Of a DNA stretch of 21,822 nucleotides, positions 7,214-14,359 are shown piece by piece. The stretch comes from Dehalococcoidia bacterium UBA2777 (lineage in GTDB: Bacteria > Chloroflexota > Dehalococcoidia > UBA2247 > UBA2777), in assembly GCA_002352365.1 (NCBI GenBank), contig DEIJ01000070.1:1-21822 (forward strand). The letters run 5' to 3'. Both the position numbers and the translations under genes were made by a program. The first letter of the stretch is position 1. Each line of letters starts with the position of its first letter. A model generated the notes under the pieces. That model was not told the origin of the DNA. It saw only the letters and a program-made list of their open reading frames with translations, and did no database searches.

Positions 7214-8194
7214 TCTGGCTGCCTCTTCCCTAACTATGCGGCGGATTTGGCGATGGATTTCCAATGGCTGCTCTAGATGTTTGACCTTAGCTAGCCAGTG
7301 AAAATGCTCTCTGTTTCCCCTCCCCCCGGCTTTCTCCTTCTCCTTCACCACTGCTTCTACTGCTTTCCTACCACCCCTCTCCCAGGCATCTAAGGGGGGG
7401 ATCAAATCACTTAGCTCAGTAGAAGCTAATCCTAATGTAGCATAGGGCAGAGCATATTCATTAGCGTTGAAAGCAATCGCCAGCCCACCAGCTTGGTCAA
7501 CAGCCTGTAGCATCCTAAAGTCAGTAATACTGTCGCCGATAGCGATAAAGCTGCTCAAAGGTTGGCCGTAACGAGATGCGAATCTGTGGAGCGCGGCTAC
7601 TTTCCTTCTTCCCCCTATAGGCTTTACTTCCTTCACCACTTCGCCGAGTCTCACTTTAGGCAACTCGACCCAAAAGAAATTATCTAAGCGATATTTTATC
7701 TGCTCATCATCCCCACCAGATAAGGATAGAATTTCTTTTTCTGCCTGTTCCACCTTAAATAGGTCTTCCTCACATAATATTTGGTGATAACTATCTAAGG
7801 GGAATGAAGTGCAACCTACCATTTGTTGAGGAATACTCAATCTCTGGGTGATAGCCAGAGCATACTGCTGATAACTTGTGCTGATGCAGAATACCCTCCA
7901 GCCTCGAGAATGGAGCCTTTGGATGGTTCGCCTTGCTCCGTCGACTAACTTTGCTTGTTGAGCAAGTCTGGTGATGTCGACCTCACGAATCCCATGATAG
8001 AGCAAAAAGGGCACAATCAGAGCCAGAGCATCCCCTGGCTCATAATCCTCCCTTCCTGCCAAAGTCAACAGGTCGTCATAACGGCTGATGATTTCAAACA
8101 CCCGGTCGCCATTGGGGAAGAGCTTCATCAGCTCATAGGCATTATCTTGGGGCGAGAGGGGGCCCTCTAAGTCGAAGCAAATAAAGTAACTCAA
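7205..8194 (-). CDS. COG4030-type HAD-superfamily protein (EhaR-like)
   Basis: This 329-residue protein begins with FDLEGPLSPQDNA, the N-terminal signature of the archaeal EhaR/COG4030 group. HAD motif I is DLE (Asp8, Glu10) instead of DxD. Motif II is probably the CISTS region, and motif IV is the clear IGDSITDF, followed by AFNANEYALPYA, as in Cof-like or phosphoserine-phosphatase-like HADs. A phosphatase reaction is likely, but the substrate is unknown. Although archaeal members are annotated as a hydrogenase subunit, nothing around it concerns hydrogenases. The C-terminal 70 residues are charged and helical. Translation starts at TTG with AGGAG about 10 bases upstream; no earlier in-frame start fits the motif position. 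Confidence 0.85.
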   Translation of the reverse strand: MSYFICFDLEGPLSPQDNAYELMKLFPNGDRVFEIISRYDDLLTLAGREDYEPGDALALIVPFLLYHGIREVDITRLAQQAKLVDGARRTIQRLHSRGWRVFCISTSYQQYALAITQRLSIPQQMVGCTSFPLDSYHQILCEEDLFKVEQAEKEILSLSGGDDEQIKYRLDNFFWVELPKVRLGEVVKEVKPIGGRRKVAALHRFASRYGQPLSSFIAIGDSITDFRMLQAVDQAGGLAIAFNANEYALPYATLGLASTELSDLIPPLDAWERGGRKAVEAVVKEKEKAGGRGNREHFHWLAKVKHLEQPLEIHRQIRRIVREEAARLG

Positions 8195-8256
8195 GCTCCC
8201 TTATCTCCTGGAATTTATATATAGCATCTTAAATAGTTGCGCATAATCCAGACAAC

Positions 8257-8350
8257 GCTAAATCCTAAATCCGAAGCACTAAATCCTAAACAATACCAAA
8301 TGACCAAAATCCAAAGAACCTAAACCGTTTCGAATTTATGTCATTTAGGC
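8257..8350. repeat. AT-rich degenerate intergenic repeat
   Basis: The spacer between the COG4030 gene and the isomerase gene contains a direct repeat, CTAAATCCTAAA, at 8258-8269 and again at 8279-8290. An imperfect inverted pair follows: CCAAATGAC near 8296-8304 and GTCATTTAGG near 8340-8349. Base use is unlike the flanking genes. The sequence resembles the AAATCCTAAA-type intergenic repeats scattered in many environmental genomes. No coding frame or promoter was seen in it. Confidence 0.5.
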
Positions 8351-8391
8351 GAGTATTTGTCTCATCACATATAGTGGCCAGGCAATCACCC

Positions 8392-9300
8392 CTAAGTGAG
8401 GATTCCTTTCTCCTGAAGGAAAGGGATTGCTCCTGGGAGATACTCCTCTTTGTTCCACTCTCCAATCTCACAAACTCTTATCACTCCAGGGGGGAGGTAT
8501 TTGGCGATCATACTCCAATTCACCTCCCCCCTGCCCGGAACACGGTGGTCGGAGATACCCAAAACATCATGTAGGTGGACGCCGATCAGCCTATTCTTGA
8601 ACCGCAACAGCCATTCCTCATGGGGGGCAAACCCAAGCCGCTGCTGCACCTCAGCATGCCCTACATCATGCCAGTAGCCAACCGAACCCTTTTCCGCCCC
8701 GCTAAGCAGCCTCCCCATTTCATCTATACTCGGTATCTCATGAAAGTAGAATCTGGTCTCAAGTCCTAGCATTATGCCCCGTTGTTGGCTGTACTGGCCG
8801 AGCTCTTCGAGGCTTTCTTCTGCGGCATCCACGTGGAAAGAGGCCTTGGAGGAACGCTCAAAGACAAGCTGCTCTCGAATGTCGCTATATTCCTTACTGA
8901 AACTTTGCCCCTGTTGGCAAAGCCAATACAGTTTGTCTTGTAAAGACAAATCGATGGGCACTTCTCCCAGATGAATGACGACCGCCCTGGCACCTACTCT
9001 CGAGGCTAGGTCTATGGTCTCCTTAGCAAAATCAATGGCTTCACTTCGCTCATTTTCATCGAGAGAGCTAAGGGCAAGGTTGGTAGCCGGGATGCCTCGG
9101 GATGACAAACGAGCCGGGCAAGGAGAATGAATGCTTGAGATTGGAACCGAAGTCTCGATAAGCTCATCCACCATTTGTGGAGACAGTGAAGCATTTGCCT
9201 CTATGTGGGTAAAACCCAATTCTTGAGCCTTAACGACAAATTCCCCCATGCGGCTAAATCTATTTTTCGCCCACATCGTGGAAAGGGAGATGTAAGGCAA
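8392..9300 (-). CDS. Sugar phosphate isomerase/epimerase-like TIM-barrel protein
   Basis: The fold is the xylose-isomerase-like TIM barrel (AP endonuclease family 2). Expected metal-site residues appear in order: LGLETRF with Glu, GYWHDVGHAEV with Asp and His, IGVHLHDV with His and Asp, VPGRGEVNW, and a final Glu in VCEIGEW. Members isomerise or epimerise sugars, cleave keto-inositols, or nick abasic DNA; the sequence does not say which, though the short length and HLHD motif favour sugar metabolism. The start chosen is TTG 9300 (302 residues, MPYISLST), preceded 4 bases earlier by GGGAGG. A TTG at 9312 would add four residues but lies directly against a TATAAT. A glycosyltransferase lies upstream on the same strand beyond the repeats. 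Confidence 0.82.
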   Translation of the reverse strand: MPYISLSTMWAKNRFSRMGEFVVKAQELGFTHIEANASLSPQMVDELIETSVPISSIHSPCPARLSSRGIPATNLALSSLDENERSEAIDFAKETIDLASRVGARAVVIHLGEVPIDLSLQDKLYWLCQQGQSFSKEYSDIREQLVFERSSKASFHVDAAEESLEELGQYSQQRGIMLGLETRFYFHEIPSIDEMGRLLSGAEKGSVGYWHDVGHAEVQQRLGFAPHEEWLLRFKNRLIGVHLHDVLGISDHRVPGRGEVNWSMIAKYLPPGVIRVCEIGEWNKEEYLPGAIPFLQEKGILT

Positions 9301-9312
9301 CTTGCCTCCCAA

Positions 9313-9376
9313 ATTATAGTTGACTGCAAAATCTCTTGTAATAACCCCCCTCCCCTCGCGGAGGGATTTGGGAGGG
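9313..9376 (-). repeat. C-rich palindromic repeat with TATAAT tail upstream of the isomerase
   Basis: On the - strand this ends in GCAGTCAACTATAATT directly against the isomerase start, matching about 20 of 27 bases of the tail before ispD. Its hairpin pairs CCCTCCC (9348-9354) with GGGAGGG (9370-9376), with a nested CCCTC/GAGGG stem at 9353-9365. The C-rich block and the tail are in the same order and relative orientation as in the 3150-3257 copy. Confidence 0.6.
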
Positions 9377-9384
9377 TGTGGGAT

Positions 9385-9470
9385 TCACCCTCACCATACC
9401 CTCTCCCGTCGAGGGAGAGGAGCTTTATTGGAGCTCACCCTCAGCTAGCCTCTCCCTTCAAGGGAGAGGA
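9385..9470. repeat. Two tandem 49-bp-period hairpin repeats
   Basis: CCTCTCCC (9400-9407) pairs with GGGAGAGG (9413-9420), and the same pair recurs at 9449-9456 and 9462-9469, exactly 49 bases on. Each hairpin is preceded by CACCCTCA. The units lie between the 3' end of the glycosyltransferase and the isomerase. With no T-run after either stem they are poor intrinsic terminators; REP-like mRNA protection is possible. Confidence 0.65.
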
Positions 9471-9515
9471 ATCTGCGTAGTTATTTTTGCAGTATTCCTG
9501 AACCTTCGAAATTTG

Positions 9516-10622
9516 TCAGTGTTGGCGATGAGATATATGCTCTTCTACCTCCCGATAGACCTTGAGGGTCTGCTCCGCTGCCTTCCTCCAGGAGAACCTG
9601 GCAGCTTGCTGCCTCCCTGCATCGATAAGATTCTTTCTGAGTGCCTGGTCGGTAAGCACCCCTCGCAAAGCCGCCGCTAGCCCTTCAACATCACAAGGGT
9701 CAACCTCAATTGCGGCCCCGCCGGCTATCTCGGGAAGTGAAGAGCGGTTAGAGATTATCACTGGGCAGCCACAGGCCATCGCCTCCATGACCGGAAGGCC
9801 AAACCCCTCGTATACAGAGGGCAGAACAAAACAACCCGCACCGGAGTAGTAACCTGGCAACTCCTCTTCAGGAACAAATCCGGTGAATATCACCTCTTCT
9901 GCTAGATGCAGGCTATTTATAACCTCCATAGTCCGCCCCCTGAAGTCTGCCTCAGCCCCACCTGCCTTGCCCACCTTGACCAACTTTAAGTCGTTAAATT
10001 GCCTTTCTTCCTTGAGCTTTGCAAATGCCCTGAGCAGTGTGGGCAGATTCTTCCTGGGTTGCTCTGAGCCAATAAAGAGGATGTATGGCTGGTCAAAGCC
10101 AGCGGGGTAGGGTGATGGTCTGAAGAGGCTATCATCCACCCCCTCATAGACAACGCTGATTTGCTCCTCAGGTATCCCAAGGTGGTGCATTAGATCTCTT
10201 TTGGTATACTGAGAGACTGCTATTATTCTCGTTGCCCTCTTCACCCCTTTATAGTCTAACGAAAGGTAAAGCCTGTCTCGAAGATTTGGTCGGTGGATGA
10301 AAGGCCCATACCCCTTAAGATCGAAATACCTTATCAAATCGTGGACAGTGATAATGTAGGGCACCTTCAGGAAAAGACCATAGCGTCCCAGGTGGTGGTT
10401 GGGGAGGTGGACAATGCTGCCCAGCCTGTTGAGCATCCTGATAAAGCGCCAATCCTCCCAGATTGCCTTCATCGCCGCCTGGGAAAAGAGCGGAGTATTG
10501 AATAGCTTAGCTACCCTTTGGTAGCAGTCAGAATAAACCTTGGGAACGTCCAGATTTTCAGCAAGCTTCCTGGCATAGAGATCCATTGACTTTATGCCCG
10601 AAGTTGCCACCAGCGTTACCAT
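9516..10622 (-). CDS. GT4-family glycosyltransferase
   Basis: This is a GT-B fold retaining glycosyltransferase of 368 residues. The N-terminal domain shows VPYIITVHDLIRYF and IIAVSQYTKRDL. The C-terminal domain opens with YILFIGSEQPRKNL, the linker typical of mannosyltransferase-like GT4 enzymes. The EX7E motif is EGFGLPVME with Glu272 and Glu280, which bind the nucleotide sugar. No signal peptide or membrane span is seen, so it is cytoplasmic or loosely membrane-bound. The donor and acceptor are unknown; extracellular polysaccharide or glycolipid synthesis is the usual role. ATG 10622 follows GGGGTG. It is separated by 68 bases from the formyltransferase upstream and could belong to the same transcript. 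Confidence 0.9.
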   Translation of the reverse strand: MVTLVATSGIKSMDLYARKLAENLDVPKVYSDCYQRVAKLFNTPLFSQAAMKAIWEDWRFIRMLNRLGSIVHLPNHHLGRYGLFLKVPYIITVHDLIRYFDLKGYGPFIHRPNLRDRLYLSLDYKGVKRATRIIAVSQYTKRDLMHHLGIPEEQISVVYEGVDDSLFRPSPYPAGFDQPYILFIGSEQPRKNLPTLLRAFAKLKEERQFNDLKLVKVGKAGGAEADFRGRTMEVINSLHLAEEVIFTGFVPEEELPGYYSGAGCFVLPSVYEGFGLPVMEAMACGCPVIISNRSSLPEIAGGAAIEVDPCDVEGLAAALRGVLTDQALRKNLIDAGRQQAARFSWRKAAEQTLKVYREVEEHISHRQH

Positions 10623-10690
10623 CTTTCACCCCAAAACTTCCCCGTGCAGACCTGGAGGACCTACTTTGTGATCAGTCTTTTAGACCTGGG

Positions 10691-11494
10691 CTACATTTCC
10701 AGCCGAATCATTCTATCAATTTCCTGGCTCAAATCATACCCTTCGATCGGCATGCCTTGAGCATCAACCACCTTCCCTGTCTCTATCTTTATCTTTCCTT
10801 TGCTTAAGGCTTGGAGAGTGGCTATGAGTAGAGGGAACTCCCTGGCTAACTCGTGCTGACGGATGAGCTTAAATAAGGGGTTATCTTCATCTCGCCTTCT
10901 TTTTAGCTCATCAAGGGGATGCATTTCTATCCCTGGCCAATATCTGCTGAAAGGTTCACCCCTGAGGGAAAAGGTGCAGTAACTTAGTGGTGGGCCTTGA
11001 TCTAGCTGCGGAGTTACCAGGTGTATCATCGCTCCTGCCTCACCAGCCCTATCTTCGATCAGCTTCCAGATTACCTCCTGCCAGGTGCCGCTGGGACCAC
11101 CGGGAGCAGCGGGATGAAGATTGACCATGGCATACTTCCGGCACATCTCCTCCCCCACAATGAGCATATAGCCAGCAAGCACGCATATATCGACTTGGAA
11201 TAGCTCAATTCGTTTCATCGCCTCTTGCTCATACTTCCGGCGCCGGTTGGAGACAACACTGCCTTCTGGTTGAGCTTTGAACTTGTGAGAGGAAAGGCAG
11301 ACTAGTGGCAGATCATAATTCTTAACCAGCTCAAAAAATAGATCACTTTGTTTATCTTCACCAGGCTCTCTATTGCTGAAGACAAAACCGATCTCAGCTT
11401 CTATCCCCTCCCGATTTAGGCTATCTTGCACAGTTTTAAGTAAATCTCGCGCCGCCTCATCCCGTCCGGTAGAGAACCAGCCGATCCGATACAT
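10691..11494 (-). CDS. Formyltransferase-fold protein, PurN-like, substrate unknown
   Basis: The Rossmann-like formyltransferase fold is shown by the catalytic triad Asn125, His127 (VNLHPAAPGGPSGTW) and Asp165 (TPQLDQGPPL), which match Asn106, His108 and Asp144 of E. coli PurN. The enzymes use 10-formyltetrahydrofolate to formylate an amine. At 267 residues it is longer than PurN (about 210): the C-terminal 70 residues after the core include KIKIETGKVVDAQGMPIEG, somewhat like the C-terminal domain of methionyl-tRNA formyltransferase. The VFSNREPGE stretch recalls PurN. No purine genes are nearby, so a true PurN is doubtful. It starts 3 bases after the PHP gene stop, with GAGGT inside that gene's end as ribosome site. 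Confidence 0.8.
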   Translation of the reverse strand: MYRIGWFSTGRDEAARDLLKTVQDSLNREGIEAEIGFVFSNREPGEDKQSDLFFELVKNYDLPLVCLSSHKFKAQPEGSVVSNRRRKYEQEAMKRIELFQVDICVLAGYMLIVGEEMCRKYAMVNLHPAAPGGPSGTWQEVIWKLIEDRAGEAGAMIHLVTPQLDQGPPLSYCTFSLRGEPFSRYWPGIEMHPLDELKRRRDEDNPLFKLIRQHELAREFPLLIATLQALSKGKIKIETGKVVDAQGMPIEGYDLSQEIDRMIRLEM

Positions 11495-11497
11495 CGA

Positions 11498-12154
11498 CTA
11501 CCTCAGCAATCGCTTCCTCACTCTCGCCCAAGTGCTAAATAAGTGAACTGCGGGGTTTGTCCGCTGGCCGAATATCTTACCTTGGGCTAAAGCGGCACAG
11601 AATTCATCGCGGCTGTTAAACTGCGACATCTCTACCCAAGATTGGCCGATCTCAGAGGGGAGGTGGGCATCGCTACCCGCAGTTGAGAGAAGACCGTGGG
11701 ACTTGGCAAAGATAAGAGCCCGGTGGCAATCAATATGGAAGGCAGCGCGGGAGTTAAATACCTCAATAAAATCAATATAAGGGGAGACCCTATTTAGAGT
11801 TTCATTGTTCAAGGCAGGAGAAAACCAGGGCAGATGGTCGAAAGGATGCGGGACACCTACTAGTCCGCCTTGGGCTTTGACACGGCTTATTGCCTCATCA
11901 GTAGACAGGCCGTTAGGTATTTCCTCAGTCAAAAACAGCCCTATAATCTCTCCTGAGGTGGTGAGGATCTCCTCGGCGACGATTACTGTAAATGGGGCCA
12001 TTTCTCGCATCCTTAACGCACCAGCGATGGTGCCGTGATCGGTAAGGGCAACGCAATTGATTCCCACCTTAAGGCAACGGCTTATAATCTTCTTTAATGG
12101 GCTAGAGGAATCCATAGAGTATTCCGAATGAACATGAAAATCAGCTCTTAGCAA
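11498..12154 (-). CDS. PHP-domain metal-dependent phosphoesterase
   Basis: A single PHP domain of 218 residues. Metal-binding motifs are in the expected order: DFHVHSEYSMDS (His7, His9), LTDHGTI (Asp39, His40), AEEILTTSGEIIGL (Glu61 or Glu62), GVPHPF (His103), and AGSDAH (Asp162, His164). Stand-alone PHP proteins hydrolyse phosphate esters such as histidinol phosphate, 3',5'-bisphosphates or RNA ends; the GEIIGLFL variant is common in the small PHP-associated group. Length is below that of HisK-type histidinol phosphatases (about 265). Translation appears to start at TTG 12154, three bases after the efp stop, with AAAGGGTGAG as ribosome site inside the efp end. It shares the operon with aroQ, pepQ and efp; the substrate is not known. 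Confidence 0.86.
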   Translation of the reverse strand: MLRADFHVHSEYSMDSSSPLKKIISRCLKVGINCVALTDHGTIAGALRMREMAPFTVIVAEEILTTSGEIIGLFLTEEIPNGLSTDEAISRVKAQGGLVGVPHPFDHLPWFSPALNNETLNRVSPYIDFIEVFNSRAAFHIDCHRALIFAKSHGLLSTAGSDAHLPSEIGQSWVEMSQFNSRDEFCAALAQGKIFGQRTNPAVHLFSTWARVRKRLLR

Positions 12155-12157
12155 GGC

Positions 12158-12718
12158 CTAGCTCACCCTTTCTAAATACTCTCCGGTTCGAGTATCAACC
12201 TTGACCACATCACCACTGTTAATAAAAAAAGGGACTTGAATTATGATACTTGTCTCCAGCGTAGCTGGTTTGCTACCTGATGTTGCCGTATCTCCCTTAA
12301 AGCTGGGGCCGGTTTCAATAACTTGTAGCTCCACTGCGGTAGGCAATTCCACCCCTATTGTCTCATCCTTATAGCTTAGCATTTCGAGAGCCATTCCTTC
12401 CTTTAAGTAGTTGATAGCATTGCCTAATTGGTTAGTACTAAGGGGGATCTGTTCAAAGCTTTCTGTGTCCATAAAATAGTGAAGGTCACCATCTTGATAG
12501 AGATACTGAACATCACAAGCCTCAAGACGCGCTGGGGTGAATTTCTCACTTGCCTGGAAGGTGCGCTCGATGGTGTGAGCGGCACGAACATCGCGAAGCT
12601 TCAGCCGAACCTGAGCGCTGCCTCGGCCTAACTTGAGGTGTTGATGGTCAATAACTCGATATAGCCGTCCCTCTAGTTCAATGGTGATTCCCTTTCTAAG
12701 TTCACCAGCATCTATCAT
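12158..12718 (-). CDS. efp: Elongation factor P, Arg32 type
   Basis: EF-P enters the ribosomal E site and relieves stalling at polyproline. The 186-residue protein has all three beta-barrel domains: the KOW-like N-terminal domain (MIDAGELRKGITIELEGRLY), the OB domain (DVQYLYQDGDLHYFMDTESF) and the C-terminal signature around SGSKPATLETSIIIQVP and FINSGDVVKVDTRTGEYLER. The tip loop reads KLGRGSA, so residue 32 is Arg rather than the Lys of the E. coli type, and the usual Pro before the Gly is Leu. The start is ATG 12718, which overlaps the pepQ stop as ATGA and has GGGGGA 4 bases upstream; an ATG 12 bases earlier would add four residues against family length. No EF-P modification gene lies in the window. 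Confidence 0.96.
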   Translation of the reverse strand: MIDAGELRKGITIELEGRLYRVIDHQHLKLGRGSAQVRLKLRDVRAAHTIERTFQASEKFTPARLEACDVQYLYQDGDLHYFMDTESFEQIPLSTNQLGNAINYLKEGMALEMLSYKDETIGVELPTAVELQVIETGPSFKGDTATSGSKPATLETSIIIQVPFFINSGDVVKVDTRTGEYLERVS

Positions 12719-13806
12719 TTCATCCCCCATGTTAGGCTTCTCGTTGCTTTGGTGAGCACCCTTGGGCCACCTTTCTTCAAGATTAGCATATCCTCAATCC
12801 TTACCCCACCCCATCCTTCCAAGTAGATGCCTGGCTCGATAGTGAATACCATCTCTTCCTGGAGGATATCCGTTGAGTTAGGGCCCACTCTAGGTTTCTC
12901 ATGGGGGGCCAGGCCGATCCCATGCCCCAATCCATGTCCGAAGGCCTCATCATAGCCTCCCTGCTCAATGACCCTTCGAGCAAGGCGATCCACCTCCTCT
13001 CCGCTCATGCCCACAGCTAATGAATCTAAGGCGATCAGTTGGGCCTCAAGGGCTAGATCATATATCTTGGTCAAGGTTTCATCCGCCGGGCCAAGGCAAA
13101 TAGTTCGAGTTAGGTCGCTGGAGTAGCCGGCAACTTTTGCCCCCAGGTCAATTATGATAGGCTCGCCCGAAGAAATGGAACGCTCACCGCCTTTAGCATG
13201 GGGCAAAGCAGAATTAGGCCCTGAGGCAACGATAATATCAAAGGGAAGACTTTCACTACCATTCTGACGAAGAAATTTCTCTATCTCCCAGGCTATCTCC
13301 TTCTCCTTCATTCCGGGATGGATTATTGAGGATATATATTCGATGGCAGCATCAGCTAGCTGGGCTGCTGCCATCAACTGGGCCGATTCCTCTGCCTCCT
13401 TTATGGCCCGGAGGGATTCCACTAGCCCTTCCGTAGGAACAAGTTGGAGCGGACTTTGGAGGCTATTTATCACTTCAGCTAGTTGGCGGTAGGTGGTGAA
13501 AGAGATATCACCAGCCTCGCAGCCTAATCTCCTTATCGGCAGGCTGGAGACTACCTCAGGAAACCAAGTCGTCAGTTCTCCCTTTATCCGAGTGATGTCA
13601 AATTCAAGGGCTTGCTGTTTTGCCTGCTCCACATAGCGAAAGTCAGTAGCCAGAATAGCACTCTTTGGGGAGATGAGCAGAAAACCTGCTGAGCCAGTAA
13701 ATCCACTGAGATAGCGGCGATTCTCGGCACAAGATATGAGTATAGCATCCAGCTCGTTTTCAGCCAGTTTTTGGTGCAACTTTTGTAGTCGCTGAGCTAC
13801 TGCCAA
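12715..13806 (-). CDS. pepQ: M24-family Xaa-Pro aminopeptidase/dipeptidase
   Basis: A pita-bread metallopeptidase that removes N-terminal residues before proline. The five metal ligands are visible (numbered from TTG 13806): Asp220 and Asp231 in IIIDLGAKVAGYSSDLTRT, His295 in FGHGLGHGIGL, Glu324 in FTIEPGIY and Glu338 in GGVRIED. The N-terminal creatinase-like domain carries ENRRYLSGFTGSAGFLLI. The frame is open 38 codons further up, but that stretch is antiparallel to nothing known and lies inside aroQ. TTG 13806, with GAGGG just upstream and a 10-base overlap with aroQ, gives 363 residues and the usual N-terminus. It sits between aroQ and efp exactly as yqhT does in Bacillus. Whether it is a dipeptidase or aminopeptidase cannot be settled. 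Confidence 0.92.
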   Translation of the reverse strand: MAVAQRLQKLHQKLAENELDAILISCAENRRYLSGFTGSAGFLLISPKSAILATDFRYVEQAKQQALEFDITRIKGELTTWFPEVVSSLPIRRLGCEAGDISFTTYRQLAEVINSLQSPLQLVPTEGLVESLRAIKEAEESAQLMAAAQLADAAIEYISSIIHPGMKEKEIAWEIEKFLRQNGSESLPFDIIVASGPNSALPHAKGGERSISSGEPIIIDLGAKVAGYSSDLTRTICLGPADETLTKIYDLALEAQLIALDSLAVGMSGEEVDRLARRVIEQGGYDEAFGHGLGHGIGLAPHEKPRVGPNSTDILQEEMVFTIEPGIYLEGWGGVRIEDMLILKKGGPRVLTKATRSLTWGMK

Positions 13807-14243
13807 GACTCTGCCCTCAGTTCGCCAACCAATGTCCGCAAAGCAGCAATATACCCTCTCCATCCCAGTCCACTTATCTGCCCTTTGGCAATGGGGGCAA
13901 TCACCGATTGCGCCCGCCACTGTTCTCGGGCATAAATATTAGATAGGTGAACCTCAATAACCGGGATTTTTACCTCAGCGAGGGCATCCCGAAGGGAGAG
14001 GCCATAGTGAGTCAGTGCTCCAGGGTTAATTACTATGCCATCAGCCTCAGGGGATTCTGCTTGGATAAAGTCAATAAGTGCCCCTTCGCTATTAGATTGG
14101 AAAGCGGTTATCTCTATGCCCAGTGTCCCTGCTTGCCTGTTTAAAACAGAGTCGATCTCAGCCAAAGTTTTGTCCCCATAAAGTTGAGGCTCCCGCTTAC
14201 CAAGCAAATTTAGGTTTGGACCGTGGATAATCAGAATTCTCAT
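13797..14243 (-). CDS. aroQ: 3-dehydroquinate dehydratase, type II
   Basis: AroQ converts 3-dehydroquinate to 3-dehydroshikimate in the shikimate pathway by the type II, enolate mechanism, as a dodecamer. The 148-residue length is standard. Active-site residues are all present: GPNLNLLGKREPQLYG with Arg17 and catalytic Tyr22, QSNSEGALIDFI, INPGALTHYGLSLRDAL with Asn73 and His79, EVHLSNIYAREQWR with His99 and Arg110. It is the first gene of the - strand operon that continues with pepQ, efp, PHP and formyltransferase. ATG 14243 is preceded by a GGGGCAAAAAT leader and a promoter about 30 bases upstream. Confidence 0.97.
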   Translation of the reverse strand: MRILIIHGPNLNLLGKREPQLYGDKTLAEIDSVLNRQAGTLGIEITAFQSNSEGALIDFIQAESPEADGIVINPGALTHYGLSLRDALAEVKIPVIEVHLSNIYAREQWRAQSVIAPIAKGQISGLGWRGYIAALRTLVGELRAESWQ

Positions 14244-14272
14244 ATTTTTGCCCCGGTGATAATCGCGCTATC

Positions 14273-14301
14273 ATTATAGGCTGAGACTCGGTGGTAAGCA
14301 A
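14273..14301 (-). promoter_or_regulatory. Putative promoter of the aroQ operon
   Basis: Read on the - strand, TTGCTT (14301-14296, 3 of 6) and a perfect TATAAT (14278-14273) are 17 bases apart. Transcription would start near 14266, leaving a leader of about 22 bases before ATG 14243. Confidence 0.45.
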
Positions 14302-14310
14302 GGGGGCGAA

Positions 14311-14339
14311 TTGACTTGGTCAGATAGCTATGTTATTAT
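14311..14339 (+). promoter_or_regulatory. Promoter of the TauE/SafE operon
   Basis: TTGACT (14311-14316, 5 of 6) and TATTAT (14334-14339, 5 of 6) are 17 bases apart. The -10 box lies downstream of the ATG at 14330, so transcription from near 14346 would exclude that ATG and select GTG 14360, which has AAGGA at 14347-14351. Confidence 0.55.
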
Positions 14340-14359
14340 CGCCGAAAAGGACTAATTTA

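Noticed and set aside
9385..9470. CRISPR-like spacing of hairpin repeats
   Set aside because: Only two units, the repeats are self-complementary and C/G-rich, the spacers are not distinct, and no cas gene is present.
9516..10622. Glycosyltransferase as the EF-P arginine rhamnosyltransferase (EarP)
   Set aside because: It has the GT4 EX7E motif and linker pattern; EarP belongs to a different family (GT104) with no such signature.
10648..10689. Direct repeat AGACCTGG in the gap before the glycosyltransferase
   Set aside because: Only 8 bases, two copies, no symmetry or placement relative to a promoter; likely chance.
10691..11494. Calling the formyltransferase PurN
   Set aside because: The catalytic triad fits, but the protein is about 55 residues longer and has no purine genes nearby; left as substrate unknown.
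13807..13920. N-terminal extension of pepQ
   Set aside because: The frame is open, but the extra 38 residues have no family match, and TTG 13806 has a ribosome site and gives the normal N-terminus.
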